64,000 nucleotides of DNA from Cedecea neteri (GTDB lineage: Bacteria > Pseudomonadota > Gammaproteobacteria > Enterobacterales > Enterobacteriaceae). Below the pieces are notes generated by a model. The model saw only the letters and a list, made by a program, of their open reading frames with translations, was not told the origin of the DNA and made no database searches. The position numbers were made by a program, and so were the translations under genes. The first letter of the stretch is position 1, and the number at the start of each line of letters is the position of its first letter. Below are positions 21,014 to 30,844 of this stretch, piece by piece. Where the stretch lies: contig NZ_CP009459.1 of the NCBI RefSeq assembly GCF_000758325.1, positions 434,001-498,000 of the forward strand. Reading direction: 5' to 3'.

Positions 21014-21589
21014 TCAGCGCAAGCCGAGGAAGTCGACAATCTGTGTGAAATAATCTTCGAAGCCCGTGAAGGCATGATTGCCACCGGGTTTCACCGTCTG
21101 GCGGCAGAGCGCGTAGTAGGCTACGGCCTGGCGGTAATCAAGCACCTCATCGCCCGTTTGTTGCAGCAGCCAAATCAAGTCTGGCGCGTCCAACGGGTCA
21201 ATCTGCATGACTTTTAGATCGTAAATATGGCGTGACTCTAGCACATATTGCTGCCCGGTGTAGGGGTTCTCGTTTTTACCAAGGTAACCCACCAGCAGCT
21301 CAAAAGGGCGAACGGCCGGATTAACCACCACCGCAGGCAAGGTGAAACATTGCGAAAGCCAGGTTGCGTAATAGCCACCGAGGGAAGACCCCACGATGCC
21401 CAGAGGCTCTCCTCCCCGCTCAAGCACCAGCGACTCCAGCAGTTCGGAGGCCTCTGCCGGGTAAGGCGGTAACTGAGGCACAATCATCTCAATTTCAGGA
21501 TGATGCTGGGCCAGCCATGCCTTAAAACGGGTTGCTTTTGCGGAGGCCGGAGAGCTATTAAACCCGTGCAAATACAGTAACGCAGGCAT
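21014..21589 (-). CDS. yqiA: YqiA, esterase of the alpha/beta hydrolase fold
   Basis: A 191-residue small esterase. It begins with [16 protein letters not shown] and has the nucleophile elbow GSSLGG near residue 73 and a late catalytic His in [13 protein letters not shown]. coli YqiA cleaves short-chain acyl esters and CoA thioesters in vitro. Its start overlaps the stop region of cpdA, and it is followed by parE after 45 bp, as in E. coli. Confidence 0.93.
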   Translation of the reverse strand: MPALLYLHGFNSSPASAKATRFKAWLAQHHPEIEMIVPQLPPYPAEASELLESLVLERGGEPLGIVGSSLGGYYATWLSQCFTLPAVVVNPAVRPFELLVGYLGKNENPYTGQQYVLESRHIYDLKVMQIDPLDAPDLIWLLQQTGDEVLDYRQAVAYYALCRQTVKPGGNHAFTGFEDYFTQIVDFLGLR

Positions 21590-22416
21590 TAATAACCCTC
21601 AGAAGCCGTGTCAGGACTGAATTTACCGCTTTGCAAACGGCAAACTTCCGTCGTCAGGCTGCCGTCAGGGTAAAGATCGAGCCAGCGCCAACCCGGCTCA
21701 ATGGTGTCGAGCGTGAAATTTGCGCAGTGTGGTTTGAACTGGACGCATGTCGAAGGCGTGGCCAGCATTCTACGGCCGTTCCAGTCGAGATCCAGTTCCT
21801 GATGAATGTGCCCACAAAGCAGCGTTTTCACCTGCGGCCACGGCTTAAGCACGGCATCCAGTGCGGCAGCATTGCGCAGGCTGTGCTGATCCAGCCAGCT
21901 GCAGCCGGCAGGAAGAGGGTGATGATGCAGTAAAAGTAACGTGTGGCGCTCCGGAGCCGCAGCCAGCTGACGCTCAAGCCATTCCAGCTGATAGTCGCTC
22001 AGTTCACCGTGGGGGACGCCAAAGACCTGGCTGTCCAGCAGCAAAATTTGCCAGCGATCGCCGATATAAACGCGCTTGGCCGGGGAAATACCCGCTTCCT
22101 GCAGAGCGTTAAACATTGCTGGCTGAAAATCGTGATTACCCGGTAGCCAAACGCAAGGCGCAGAAATGCGGGAGATCCCTTCAGCAAAGTGCTGATAAGC
22201 CTCCACGCTATGATCCTGGGCCAAATCCCCGGTTGCCACCAGTAAGTCGCAGGCACGCTGTTCGGCAAGAATGGCGGTCAGTACCGCCTGATAGCTCTTC
22301 CAGGTATTTATACCGAGCAGCGTTTCGTTCTTTCCGGCGAACAAATGGGTATCGGTTATTTGCAATATCCTGATTCGGCCTCCATCGGCCGCAGGAAGGG
22401 TTAACAGGCTTTCCAA
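21589..22416 (-). CDS. cpdA: CpdA, 3',5'-cAMP phosphodiesterase
   Basis: A 275-residue metallophosphoesterase. The metal-binding motifs occur in the usual order: [29 protein letters not shown] and CGHIHQ. CpdA hydrolyses cAMP in the cytoplasm and so limits CRP signalling. It lies between yqiB and yqiA in the conserved operon. A cyclase toxin that could make the same nucleotide lies about 36 kb away, but no direct link is shown. Confidence 0.95.
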   Translation of the reverse strand: MESLLTLPAADGGRIRILQITDTHLFAGKNETLLGINTWKSYQAVLTAILAEQRACDLLVATGDLAQDHSVEAYQHFAEGISRISAPCVWLPGNHDFQPAMFNALQEAGISPAKRVYIGDRWQILLLDSQVFGVPHGELSDYQLEWLERQLAAAPERHTLLLLHHHPLPAGCSWLDQHSLRNAAALDAVLKPWPQVKTLLCGHIHQELDLDWNGRRMLATPSTCVQFKPHCANFTLDTIEPGWRWLDLYPDGSLTTEVCRLQSGKFSPDTASEGY

Positions 22417-22559
22417 ATGGTGTCCTTAGGTTTCACGCACACTTACTACCCACCACACTTAAGCTGCTGATATCCAGGCGGCAGCTCGATTCATTCAGGG
22501 TATCAATACCATCCATTATTCAGGGCGTTGTGCCGTTAACCGTCCTCGACCCTAAAAAG

Positions 22560-22985
22560 CTAGGTATATACAGGCACGGCCATTGCTCCATGCGCTAAAC
22601 AGTAGCGCAGCCAATCAGCAAGAAACTGGTTAATTTGATGCTTTTCGTCGCGTTGATGCAACTTTTTATTCGGATAATCATATCGCGCTTTGAAGCGAAA
22701 GATCTGCTGGCTTGAACACACTTCCGCGACCATCGCATCGTGATACAGCCTGACCGACATTGACGGCAGGCTCCAGTAACTCACCGAGGGGTGCGTTTGT
22801 TCTATTTCCACCATGGTGGTATAACGCGTTGATTCTGAAATAGTTAATCTATATCTGGCGCTATTAACCTGATAGGTTACCGTTTCGCCCGCTGCATCAT
22901 TTTTTGGCAACAGACGGCGCAGCTGCGCGAAGTTGGTTTCGCACAAACGCATCATTTCGGGGAAGTCAGGGGTATAGCGCTTCAT
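22560..22985 (-). CDS. yqiB: YqiB, DUF1249 protein
   Basis: A 141-residue protein close to E. coli YqiB (140 residues), including the nearly invariant stretches [13 protein letters not shown] and [13 protein letters not shown]. Its function is unknown. The ATG at 22985 was chosen because the family starts [12 protein letters not shown]. It begins 2 bp after the nudF stop, so the two are tightly coupled. Confidence 0.93.
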   Translation of the reverse strand: MKRYTPDFPEMMRLCETNFAQLRRLLPKNDAAGETVTYQVNSARYRLTISESTRYTTMVEIEQTHPSVSYWSLPSMSVRLYHDAMVAEVCSSQQIFRFKARYDYPNKKLHQRDEKHQINQFLADWLRYCLAHGAMAVPVYT

Positions 22986-22987
22986 AA

Positions 22988-23620
22988 TCAGTGATTCCAC
23001 TCTTTTCTTAGTTGCTCATAATGCAGCTGCAGCCATTGCAAAGCGATGACCGTCGCCGCGTTGTCGATGCTCCCCTCTTCGACACACTGGTAAGCCTGCT
23101 CCCGGCTGACCACATGAACACGAATATCTTCGTTTTCTTCCACCAGGCCATGAATACCGTTGGCCTGAGTGGCATCCACTTCGCCGACTAAAATAGACAA
23201 CCTTTCGCTGGTGCCGCCGGGGCTGGCTAAATAGCTCAGAACCGGTTTGGTCCGGCCCACAACAAGGCCTGCTTCTTCTACGGCTTCACGGCGCGCAACA
23301 TCTTCTACGCTTTCGCCCTCTTCAATCATCCCGGCGATCATTTCTAACAGCCATGGGGTTTCGCTTGTGTCCCAGGCGGCAATACGAATCTGCTCTATCA
23401 GCACGACTTCATCGCGCACAGGGTCATAGGGTAGCAGCACCGCGGCGTGACCGCGTTCAAAAATTTCACGTCTGACTTCGTCACTCATTTCGCCATTAAA
23501 CAAACGATGGCGAAAACGATAAAGATCGAGTGAAAAAAAGCCACGATAAAGCGTTTCCCGTGCAATAATTTCTACATCCTTTTTGGCGAAAGTAGCCGAA
23601 AGCTTTTCTGACTTATTCAT
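22988..23620 (-). CDS. nudF: NudF, ADP-ribose pyrophosphatase (Nudix)
   Basis: A 210-residue Nudix hydrolase that splits ADP-ribose into AMP and ribose 5-phosphate. The Nudix box begins [17 protein letters not shown] and continues into VEEAGL. The start at 23620 ([15 protein letters not shown]) fits the E. coli NudF length; the frame extends 15 codons upstream without family similarity. It heads the operon with yqiB, cpdA, yqiA and parE and is divergent from tolC. Confidence 0.95.
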   Translation of the reverse strand: MNKSEKLSATFAKKDVEIIARETLYRGFFSLDLYRFRHRLFNGEMSDEVRREIFERGHAAVLLPYDPVRDEVVLIEQIRIAAWDTSETPWLLEMIAGMIEEGESVEDVARREAVEEAGLVVGRTKPVLSYLASPGGTSERLSILVGEVDATQANGIHGLVEENEDIRVHVVSREQAYQCVEEGSIDNAATVIALQWLQLHYEQLRKEWNH

Positions 23621-23721
23621 AAATGATGTCCTGATGGCAAATGGGCGCTGGCCGGGCGATTTCAACCCTGCGTAACTGCCCTTTCAATTTTGATGTGGTA
23701 GATTGGTGAAAATTAAGGTAG

Positions 23722-23740
23722 ATGGCACTTTACGCCAACC
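23722..23740 (+). promoter_or_regulatory. Marbox upstream of tolC
   Basis: ATGGCACTTTACGCCAACC differs at only one conserved position from the MarA/SoxS/Rob consensus AYnGCACnnWnnRYYAAAY. It lies about 20 bp upstream of a TAGAAT -10-like hexamer and about 95 bp before the tolC ATG. TolC is a known mar/sox/rob regulon member. Confidence 0.75.
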
Positions 23741-23832
23741 TGCCCGGCTGACGGAATCTGTAGAATCGGCGATCATATTTGACTCCTGTCGGCGTTAAAC
23801 AAAATAATTCTGCTTCACAACAAGGAATGCAA

Positions 23833-25317
23833 ATGAAGAAACTGCTCCCCATTCTTATCGGTCTGAGCCTAACGGGTTTCAGCGCCATGAGCCAGGCAGA
23901 AAACCTGCTGCAGGTTTATCAACAGGCCCGCACCAGCAACCCGGACCTGCGTAAATCCGCTGCTGACCGTGACGCCGCATTCGAAAAAATTAATGAAACA
24001 CGCAGCCCATTATTACCACAGCTGGGCCTGGGTGCAGATTACACCTACGGTAACGGTTTTCGTGACGCAAACGGCGTTAACTCCAACACGACCAGCGCAA
24101 CGTTACAGCTGACGCAAACCATTTTTGATATGTCAAAATGGCGCGCCCTGAGCCTGCAGGAAAAAACCGCGGGGATTCAGGACGTCAGCTTCCAGACCGA
24201 TCAGCAGTCTTTGATCCTGAACACGGCCACAGCCTATTTTAACGTGCTGAGCGCCATTGACGCGCTTTCTTATACTGAAGCGCAGAAACAGGCCATCTAT
24301 CGCCAGTTGGATCAAACCACTCAGCGCTTTAACGTCGGTCTGGTTGCCATCACTGACGTACAAAACGCCCGCGCACAGTACGACACCGTGCTGGCGAACG
24401 AAGTTACCGCCCGTAATAATCTGGACAACGCGGTGGAATCACTGCGTCAGGTCACCGGCAACGACTATCTGAGCCTCGCTTCTCTGAACGTAGACGGTTT
24501 CAAAACCACCAAACCAGATGCGGTCAACAACCTGCTGAAAGACGCTGAAAAACGCAACCTGAGCCTGCTTCAGGCTCGCCTGAGCCAGGATCTGGCCCGC
24601 GAACAAATTCGCCTGGCTGAAGATGGCCATCTGCCAACCCTGAGCCTGAACGCGTCCAGCGGCGTGTCTAACACCAGCTATAACGGTTCAAAAACCGCGA
24701 ATAACTCGGCGTATGACAACAGCTACAAAGGGCAGAACCAGGTTGGCCTGAGCTTCTCGCTGCCGCTGTACCAGGGTGGCCAGGTTAACTCTCAGGTTAA
24801 ACAAGCTCAGTACAACTTTGTGGGTGCCAGCGAGCAGTTGGAAAGCGCACACCGCAGCGTCGTACAGACCGTGCGTTCCTCCTTCAACAACGTGAATGCC
24901 TCTATCAGCACCATCAACGCTTATAAACAGGCCGTTGTGTCTGCACAAAGCTCCCTGGATGCGATGGAAGCCGGTTACTCAGTGGGTACCCGTACTATCG
25001 TTGACGTGCTGGATGCGACCACCACGCTGTATAACGCCAAGCAGCAACTCTCCAGCGCACGTTATAACTACCTGATTAACCAGCTGAATATTAAATCAGC
25101 GCTGGGTACGTTGAACGAGCAGGATCTGATTGCGCTGAACAATACCCTGGGCAAACCGGTTTCAACCTCCGCGGACAGCGTTGCCCCGGAAACCCCAGAA
25201 CAGGATGCCCGCGCTGACGGCTACAACACTACGCCAGCAGCCGCATCCACTAAAGCGACTCATGCCACTCCGGCAGCGGCCACCAGCGGGAAAAAAGCGA
25301 ACCCATTCGCTAATTAA
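23833..25317 (+). CDS. tolC: TolC, outer-membrane efflux and type I secretion channel
   Basis: A 494-residue TolC. It has a signal peptide ending SQA-ENLLQVY, two repeated coiled-coil/beta-strand halves and family stretches such as GLVAITDVQNARAQYD and VGTRTIVDVLDATTT. The trimer spans the outer membrane and periplasm and serves AcrAB-type pumps and type I secretion. The ATG at 23833 follows CAAGGA and starts the signal peptide. The C-terminal tail is Ala/Thr rich and differs from E. coli, as is common. A marbox lies upstream. Confidence 0.97.
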   Translation: MKKLLPILIGLSLTGFSAMSQAENLLQVYQQARTSNPDLRKSAADRDAAFEKINETRSPLLPQLGLGADYTYGNGFRDANGVNSNTTSATLQLTQTIFDMSKWRALSLQEKTAGIQDVSFQTDQQSLILNTATAYFNVLSAIDALSYTEAQKQAIYRQLDQTTQRFNVGLVAITDVQNARAQYDTVLANEVTARNNLDNAVESLRQVTGNDYLSLASLNVDGFKTTKPDAVNNLLKDAEKRNLSLLQARLSQDLAREQIRLAEDGHLPTLSLNASSGVSNTSYNGSKTANNSAYDNSYKGQNQVGLSFSLPLYQGGQVNSQVKQAQYNFVGASEQLESAHRSVVQTVRSSFNNVNASISTINAYKQAVVSAQSSLDAMEAGYSVGTRTIVDVLDATTTLYNAKQQLSSARYNYLINQLNIKSALGTLNEQDLIALNNTLGKPVSTSADSVAPETPEQDARADGYNTTPAAASTKATHATPAAATSGKKANPFAN

Positions 25318-25334
25318 TCGCTGGAATGCCAACG

Positions 25335-25364
25335 AAAGGGGCGTATTTTTACGCCCCTTTTTTT
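25335..25364 (+). terminator. Terminator after tolC
   Basis: A perfect 11-bp stem (AAAGGGGCGTA, TTTT loop, TACGCCCCTTT) is followed by more T residues, 17 bp after the tolC stop. Confidence 0.9.
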
Positions 25365-25486
25365 CTGCCTCGCGTTTGAACGTAAGGCAACGTAAAGATC
25401 TCCTGCCAACAGGCCTACATCGCTTCAATTTCAACCGCTCATCCCCTATCCTTAGCACCAAACCTACTGGGCTCAGGACTGATTAA

Positions 25487-26164
25487 ATGAAACGGACAAA
25501 AAATATAAATCATTCATCGTTCCGCAAAAGCTGGAACGCACGCCATTTAACGCCGGTGGCGTTGGCTGTCACCGCCGTCTTTATGCTGGCCGGCTGTGAA
25601 CAAAGCGACGAAACCGTCTCAATGTATCAAAACGCGGACGACTGCTCACAGGCGAACCCGAGCAAAAGCGCGGAATGTACCACCGCCTATAATAACGCGC
25701 TGAAAGAAGCCGAGCGCACCGCACCGAAGTACGCTTCCCGAGAAGCCTGCGTGGCCGAGTTTGGCGAAGGCCAGTGCCAGCCAGCGCCAGCTCAGGCAAG
25801 TCTTGCCGGTGAAAGCCAGGCTCAGGCTCAACCGCAGCAAAGCGGCAGCTTCTGGATGCCGCTGATGGCGGGCTACATGATGGGTCGCCTGATGGGCGGC
25901 GGTGCGGGCTTTGCGCAGCAGCCGCTGTTTACCTCAAAAAACCCGGCCAGCCCGGCTTACGGCAAGTACGCCGATGCCAGCGGTAAGAGCTACGGCGCGG
26001 CCACCCCAGGCAGGACGACAACCGTCCCGAAAAGCGCGATGGCACCAAAACCTGCGACCACTTCAACGGTGACTCGCGGCGGCTTTGGTGAGTCAGTGGC
26101 CAAGCAATCCACCATGCAGCGCAGCAGCGCCACCTCCGGCAGCAGCCGTTCAATGGGCGGCTGA
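25487..26164 (+). CDS. ygiB: YgiB, UPF0441 envelope protein
   Basis: A 225-residue protein close to E. coli YgiB (223 residues). The N-terminus has a basic stretch, a hydrophobic segment and LAGCEQ, which looks like a lipobox. A small membrane-like stretch ([17 protein letters not shown]) lies near residue 125. The rest is Ala/Ser/Thr rich. Function is not established; it accompanies ygiC behind tolC in many enterobacteria. Six bases separate it from ygiC. Confidence 0.92.
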   Translation: MKRTKNINHSSFRKSWNARHLTPVALAVTAVFMLAGCEQSDETVSMYQNADDCSQANPSKSAECTTAYNNALKEAERTAPKYASREACVAEFGEGQCQPAPAQASLAGESQAQAQPQQSGSFWMPLMAGYMMGRLMGGGAGFAQQPLFTSKNPASPAYGKYADASGKSYGAATPGRTTTVPKSAMAPKPATTSTVTRGGFGESVAKQSTMQRSSATSGSSRSMGG

Positions 26165-26170
26165 TAAATC

Positions 26171-27331
26171 ATGGAAAGAGTTTCTATTGTTGAGCGCCCG
26201 GACTGGCGCGAAAAAGCCACGGAATACGGCTTCAATTTTCACACCATGTACGGGGAGCCGTACTGGTGTGAAGACGCCTATTACAAGCTCACGCTGGCTC
26301 AGGTTGAACGCCTGGAAGAGGTGACCGCCGGGCTGCATCAAATGTGTCTGCAGGTTGTGGAAAAGGTGGTGGCCAGCGACGAGCTGATGGCCCGTTTCCG
26401 CATTCCGAAACACACCTGGGAATTTGTTCGCCAGTCCTGGCGCAGCCAGCAGCCTTCCCTTTATTCCCGTCTGGATCTGGCGTGGGACGGAGTGGGTGAA
26501 CCCAAGCTGCTGGAAAATAATGCCGATACGCCAACGTCGCTGTACGAAGCGGCCTTCTTCCAGTGGATCTGGCTTGAAGATCAGGTGGCTGCGGGCAAGC
26601 TGCCCGCAGACGCAGACCAGTTCAACAGCCTGCAGGAAAAGCTGATCGAGCGTTTCGCCGAGCTGAAGCAGCAGCATGGCTTCAATCTGCTGCACTTTGC
26701 CTGCTGCCAGGATACGGTAGAAGATCGCGGCACCGTGCAATATCTGCAGGACTGCGCCGCTGAGTCAGACGTCGCGAGCGAGTTCCTCTTTATTGAGGAA
26801 ATTGGTCTTGGAGAGAAAGGCCAGTTTACCGATCTGCAGGATCAGGTTATCAGCAACCTGTTCAAGCTCTACCCGTGGGAATTCATGCTGCGTGAGATGT
26901 TCTCCACCAAGCTGGAAGATGCGGGCGTCCGCTGGCTGGAGCCGGCCTGGAAAAGCATTATCTCCAACAAAGCTCTGCTGCCGATGCTGTGGGAGATGTT
27001 CCCGGGCCACCCTAACCTGCTGCCGGCTTATTTCGCCGAAGATAACTTCCCGCCGATGGAAAAATACGTCGTGAAGCCGATCTTCTCCCGCGAAGGCGCC
27101 AACGTGAAGATCATCGAGAATGGCCAGGAGATCGCGCGCGTTGACGGGCCATACGGTGAAGAAGGCATGATCGTCCAGCAGTTCTATCAGCTACCTAAAT
27201 TCGGCGACAGCTATACGCTGATTGGCAGCTGGCTTATTAACGATCAGCCTGCCGGGATCGGGATTCGTGAGGATCGCGAACTTATTACGCAGGATCTTTC
27301 CCGTTTCTATCCGCATATCTTTGTGGAATAG
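26171..27331 (+). CDS. ygiC: YgiC, ATP-grasp enzyme of the glutathionylspermidine synthase family
   Basis: A 386-residue protein equal in length to E. coli YgiC. It matches the synthetase domain of glutathionylspermidine synthase, including [13 protein letters not shown] and the ATP-grasp lysine region [12 protein letters not shown]. The amidase half of Gss is missing, as in all YgiC proteins. It may ligate a peptide to an amine, but the substrate is not known. It lies in an operon with ygiB. Confidence 0.93.
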   Translation: MERVSIVERPDWREKATEYGFNFHTMYGEPYWCEDAYYKLTLAQVERLEEVTAGLHQMCLQVVEKVVASDELMARFRIPKHTWEFVRQSWRSQQPSLYSRLDLAWDGVGEPKLLENNADTPTSLYEAAFFQWIWLEDQVAAGKLPADADQFNSLQEKLIERFAELKQQHGFNLLHFACCQDTVEDRGTVQYLQDCAAESDVASEFLFIEEIGLGEKGQFTDLQDQVISNLFKLYPWEFMLREMFSTKLEDAGVRWLEPAWKSIISNKALLPMLWEMFPGHPNLLPAYFAEDNFPPMEKYVVKPIFSREGANVKIIENGQEIARVDGPYGEEGMIVQQFYQLPKFGDSYTLIGSWLINDQPAGIGIREDRELITQDLSRFYPHIFVE

Positions 27332-27337
27332 AGCATT

Positions 27338-27363
27338 AAAAAAGCGCCCATTGGGCGCTTTTC
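27338..27363. terminator. Bidirectional terminator between ygiC and ygiD
   Basis: A GCGCCC/GGGCGC stem is extended by flanking A and T runs (AAAAGCGCCC, ATT, GGGCGCTTTT). It lies between convergent ygiC and ygiD. Confidence 0.88.
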
Positions 27364-27366
27364 TGT

Positions 27367-28155
27367 TTATCCCACCACAACCGACAGCATACTCAGCGAA
27401 CCCATTTCTATTCCGTCGACCGGAATCGTGATCGACTCTTTGCCATCCCATGCGCCCAGGACATAAAGCAGCGGCAGGAAGTGTTCCGCCGTCGGGTTAG
27501 ACAGGGAACCGCCTTCATGGCTGAGATAGTTCACCAGCGGATGCTGCTCCGCAGGCCCCTGCCAGGTCAGGTTCGCTTTAACATAATCGTTAAACGACTC
27601 GGCCCAGGGGTAAGGCGTATTTTCGCCGTGCCAGCGTGCCGTGCGCAAGTTATGCACCACGTTACCACTCGCCACCAGCATAATCCCCTGGTCGCGGAGC
27701 GTGGCCAGTTTACGGCCAATCTCCAGATGCCAGGCTGCCGGCTTCGTGCTGTCGATACTCAGCTGCACCATCGGGATATCCGCGTTCGGGTACATCTTGA
27801 TCAGCACTCCCCACGAACCGTGGTCAAAGCCCCATGCTTCTTTATCTAACGCCACCGGCGTCGGTGCCAGCAGATCAACCAGTTGCTGCGCCAGCTCAGG
27901 CGAGCCGGGTGCCGGGTAATGCGTGTCATACAGCGCCTGCGGAAAACCACCAAAGTCGTGGATCGTCTTCGGCGTTTCCATCGCGGTCACGCCCGTTCCA
28001 CGGGTGAACCAGTGGGCCGACACCACCACAATCGCTTTTGGCCGCGGCAGCGTTTCGCCAAGCTGAGCCCAGGCGCGGGTATAGCGGTTATCTTCCAGCA
28101 CGTTCATCGGGCTACCGTGGCCAAGGAACAGCGCGGGCATACGTGGGCTTGTCAT
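27367..28155 (-). CDS. ygiD: YgiD, 4,5-DOPA dioxygenase extradiol-like protein
   Basis: A 262-residue class III extradiol dioxygenase. Metal-binding histidines are seen in FLGHGSPMN and VVSAHWFTRG, with a further conserved His in ASGNVVHNLR. E. coli YgiD cleaves L-DOPA at the 4,5 position in vitro. The gene is convergent with ygiC. In E. coli zupT lies between ygiD and ribB, but here only 178 bp remain and no zupT is present. Confidence 0.93.
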   Translation of the reverse strand: MTSPRMPALFLGHGSPMNVLEDNRYTRAWAQLGETLPRPKAIVVVSAHWFTRGTGVTAMETPKTIHDFGGFPQALYDTHYPAPGSPELAQQLVDLLAPTPVALDKEAWGFDHGSWGVLIKMYPNADIPMVQLSIDSTKPAAWHLEIGRKLATLRDQGIMLVASGNVVHNLRTARWHGENTPYPWAESFNDYVKANLTWQGPAEQHPLVNYLSHEGGSLSNPTAEHFLPLLYVLGAWDGKESITIPVDGIEMGSLSMLSVVVG

Positions 28156-28300
28156 GATGGTGTCCTTAAATGGCTAAGATTCAATACACACAGATTACGC
28201 CCAATTTTTGTGGGAAGAACTCAGATAAGCATGATGATGATCATCAGAAATTTTGAACAGGTCTGAAAAGACGAAAACAGCGAGAAGGGAATGAAAAACA

Positions 28301-28327
28301 AAAGCCCGATCGCGCTGACCGGGCTTT
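28301..28327 (-). terminator. Terminator after ribB
   Basis: On the minus strand AAAGCCCG pairs with CGGGCTTT around an 11-nt loop and is followed by TGTTTTT. It lies 7 bp after the ribB stop. Confidence 0.85.
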
Positions 28328-28333
28328 ACTTTT

Positions 28334-28987
28334 TTAGCTAGCTTTACGCGCTTGCGCCTGGCGATATTCCACCAGATCTTCGATGGTCACAACCGCCATA
28401 TTGTGTTTGCGGGCAAACTCGATGCACTCCGGCGCGCGCGCCATGGTGCCGTCGTCGTTGGTCAGTTCACACAACACACCCGCAGGTTTGAAACCTGCCA
28501 GAGAAACCAGGTCGATAGTGGCTTCGGTGTGGCCACCGCGAGTTAACACGCCGCCCGGCTGCGCACGCAGTGGGAAAACGTGACCAGGGCGGTGCAGGTC
28601 GCTCGGCTTAGCGCCGTCGGCAATCGCCGCACGAACGGTGGTCAGACGATCGGCTGCGGAAACCCCGGTTGTCACGCCGTGAGCTGCTTCGATGGTCACG
28701 GTAAACCCGGTGCCGAAAGCGCTGGTGTTGTTTTCGACCATCATCGGCAGGTCGAGCTGTTTACGGCGTTCGTCGGTCAGGCACAGGCAGACAATGCCGC
28801 TCCCGTGGCGAATGGTCAGCGCCATTTGCTCCACGGTCATGGTTTCAGCCGGGAAGATCATATCGCCTTCGTTCTCACGATTTTCATCGTCGAGAACCAT
28901 GGCGCCACGGCCTTCGCGAAGCGCATCAAGAGCACGCTCAACGCGCTCAGTCGGGGTGCCAAATGCAGAAAGTAGCGTCTGATTCAT
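28334..28987 (-). CDS. ribB: RibB, 3,4-dihydroxy-2-butanone 4-phosphate synthase
   Basis: A 217-residue enzyme, the same length as in E. coli. It converts ribulose 5-phosphate to the four-carbon precursor of riboflavin. The acidic active-site stretch [11 protein letters not shown] (about residues 37-47), RHGSGIVC and the [10 protein letters not shown] segment are present. Expression is expected to fall when FMN is high, because an FMN riboswitch with a terminator precedes the gene. Confidence 0.97.
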   Translation of the reverse strand: MNQTLLSAFGTPTERVERALDALREGRGAMVLDDENRENEGDMIFPAETMTVEQMALTIRHGSGIVCLCLTDERRKQLDLPMMVENNTSAFGTGFTVTIEAAHGVTTGVSAADRLTTVRAAIADGAKPSDLHRPGHVFPLRAQPGGVLTRGGHTEATIDLVSLAGFKPAGVLCELTNDDGTMARAPECIEFARKHNMAVVTIEDLVEYRQAQARKAS

Positions 28988-29044
28988 GGTAATAAAAACC
29001 TCATTAATATTATGGTTACCAGAATCAGGGCAGTCTTAGGAGCT

Positions 29045-29074
29045 AAAAAAATAACGCGGGCAGGCCAGGGCCTG
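29045..29074 (-). terminator. Riboswitch-linked terminator in the ribB leader
   Basis: On the minus strand CAGGCC-CT-GGCCTG is followed by CCCGCGTTATTTTTTT. It lies just downstream of the FMN aptamer and 57 bases before the ribB start, the usual position for FMN-controlled premature termination. Confidence 0.8.
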
Positions 29075-29082
29075 ACGTGATC

Positions 29083-29229
29083 GTTACTCTCTCCCATCCG
29101 GACTTTAACCGTCGGCCCCGGAATTACACCGGATCTGCTGACCTTCAGGCAAAGCCTGAAGCGCTCGCGGGCTTTCAGCGTTCGCTGATTTACCGCCGGT
29201 GGGGAGTTTCGCCCCGCCCTGAGAATAAG
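29083..29229 (-). ncRNA. FMN riboswitch (RFN element) of ribB
   Basis: Read on the minus strand the element contains the invariant RFN pieces in order: AGGGCGGGGCGAAA, CCCCACCGGCGGT, AGCCCGCGAGCG, GGTCAGCAGATCCGGTG, TTCCGGGGCCGACGGT and AAAGTCCGGATGGGAGA. The aptamer binds FMN and, through the adjoining terminator and possibly initiation control, represses ribB. Confidence 0.97.
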
Positions 29230-29352
29230 CAGGTTCACTATAGCGCTAATCATTTTTATGGGCAACGATTACACAGGCAACATTTCCAGTTTATCCCCTG
29301 GCAATCAGGCATTACAATTAGCCTTATTACTCGCCAGATAATGGAAGCCGCT

Positions 29353-29613
29353 ATGATTGACCCGAAAAAAATTGAACAAATCGCCCGCCAGGTCCATGAG
29401 TCAATGCCGAAAGGGATTCGTGAGTTCGGGGATGATGTGGAGAAGAAAGTACGCCAGATCCTTCAGTCTCAGTTAACCCGTCTTGACCTTGTGAGCCGCG
29501 AAGAGTTTGACGTGCAAACTCAGGTGCTACTGCGCACCCGCGAGAAACTGGCTCTGCTGGAGCAGCGTCTGACCGAACTGGAAAACCGCGAAGTCCCGAA
29601 AGACGCCGAGTAA
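29353..29613 (+). CDS. ubiK: UbiK (YqiC), ubiquinone biosynthesis accessory factor
   Basis: An 86-residue protein with an N-terminal helix ([19 protein letters not shown]) and a C-terminal coiled coil ([19 protein letters not shown]), as in E. coli UbiK. UbiK binds UbiJ and supports aerobic ubiquinone synthesis at the membrane. The E. coli protein has 96 residues; this one lacks about ten residues of the disordered tail. The ATG at 29353 was chosen by family similarity. It is divergent from ribB. Confidence 0.93.
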   Translation: MIDPKKIEQIARQVHESMPKGIREFGDDVEKKVRQILQSQLTRLDLVSREEFDVQTQVLLRTREKLALLEQRLTELENREVPKDAE

Positions 29614-29620
29614 TCCCCAT

Positions 29621-29656
29621 CCCCCTGGCGCTCCCGCAAAGGAAAGCGCCAGGGGG
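29621..29656. terminator. Strong hairpin between ubiK and the amidohydrolase gene
   Basis: A perfect 12-bp stem (CCCCCTGGCGCT against AGCGCCAGGGGG) with a 12-nt loop lies 7 bp after the ubiK stop and 6 bp from the end of the convergent gene. It lacks a long T run, so it may work as an RNA 3' end shared by both genes. Confidence 0.6.
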
Positions 29657-29662
29657 AAATGC

Positions 29663-30829
29663 TCAGCGCAAAAATGCCTCGCTCAACCGGACCCAGTATG
29701 TTGCGCCTACAGAAATACAAGCATCGTTAAACTGATACAGCGGATGATGTACCGAGTAGTCGTCTTTCCCCGTCGCCGTTCCCAGCCAGATATAACAACC
29801 CGGCACTTCTTCCAGCATAAAAGAGAAATCCTCGCTGCCCATCATGCTCTTAACCTCCTGAGGGTCAGCGACTTTATCTGGGCCGAATGTATCCCGGGCA
29901 ACCTGAAGCGCAAAGGCCGTTTGCGCTTCGTTATTTATCGTCACCGGATAGCCAAAATCCACTTCAATATTGGCCTTCACGCCAAAACTTTCCGCCTGAG
30001 CGTGGACGAGAGTCTCAACCCTTTGTTTGAGCGCCTCACGCACCTCTTTTTTAAAGGCACGCATGTTCAGTTTCAGCACGGCGCTATGAGGAATAATGTT
30101 GTGCGTTGTGCCACTCTGCAGGCTGCCCACCGTAACCACCGCAGAATCCTGAGGATCGATATTACGAGAGACTATGGTCTGCAGTGCCATCACAATAGAT
30201 GCCCCAGCGACGGTAGGATCGATACAGTGCTCCGGCATCGAACCATGCCCGCCTTTGCCTTCCAGAGTGATCGTCAGACTGTCAGAAGATGCCATTAACG
30301 CCCCTGGTTTTGTCACAAATTGCCCGGCGGGGATCAGGGGGAAATTATGCAGGCCAAACACCGCGTCGCACGGAAATAGCCTGAACAGGCCGTCGTCGAT
30401 CATGCGCTTAGCACCGCCGATCTTTTCTTCAGAGGGCTGGAAGATCAGGTGTAACGTCCCATTAAAAGGCTTCTTCTCCGCCAGATAGCAGGCCGCCGAA
30501 AGCAAAATGGCACAGTGTCCGTCATGCCCACATGCATGCATTTTACCTTCGATCTGGCTTGCCCACGGCAGCCCTGTTTGCTCCTGCATCGGCAGCGCAT
30601 CCATATCGGCGCGGATCCCCAATCTTTTACCGCCGCTACCCACTTTTAGCGTCCCAACTACCCCGGTACCTCCTAATCCGCGATGTACTTCGTAACCCCA
30701 GCCCGTCAACAGCTCAGCAATACGATCGCTGGTGCGAAACTCTTCAAAACCCAGTTCCGGGTGCTGGTGAAAATCGCGTCGAATGGCGATCATCTCTTCT
30801 TCACGATCCAGAATCTCTTTAATCAACAT
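29663..30829 (-). CDS. M20D-family amidohydrolase (HipO-like)
   Basis: A 388-residue metallo-amidohydrolase of the aminoacylase/hippurate hydrolase type. Metal-site motifs are MHACGHDGH (about residue 100), FQPSEEKIGG, GLHNFP and the late SVHHPLY. Such enzymes remove acyl groups from N-acyl amino acids or related amides in the cytoplasm. It lies 15 bp downstream of an MHS-type transporter gene, and a LysR regulator is divergent, so import plus hydrolysis of one amide compound is likely. The substrate cannot be named. Confidence 0.88.
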   Translation of the reverse strand: MLIKEILDREEEMIAIRRDFHQHPELGFEEFRTSDRIAELLTGWGYEVHRGLGGTGVVGTLKVGSGGKRLGIRADMDALPMQEQTGLPWASQIEGKMHACGHDGHCAILLSAACYLAEKKPFNGTLHLIFQPSEEKIGGAKRMIDDGLFRLFPCDAVFGLHNFPLIPAGQFVTKPGALMASSDSLTITLEGKGGHGSMPEHCIDPTVAGASIVMALQTIVSRNIDPQDSAVVTVGSLQSGTTHNIIPHSAVLKLNMRAFKKEVREALKQRVETLVHAQAESFGVKANIEVDFGYPVTINNEAQTAFALQVARDTFGPDKVADPQEVKSMMGSEDFSFMLEEVPGCYIWLGTATGKDDYSVHHPLYQFNDACISVGATYWVRLSEAFLR

Positions 30830-30844
30830 AGGTAGCTCCTTGTA

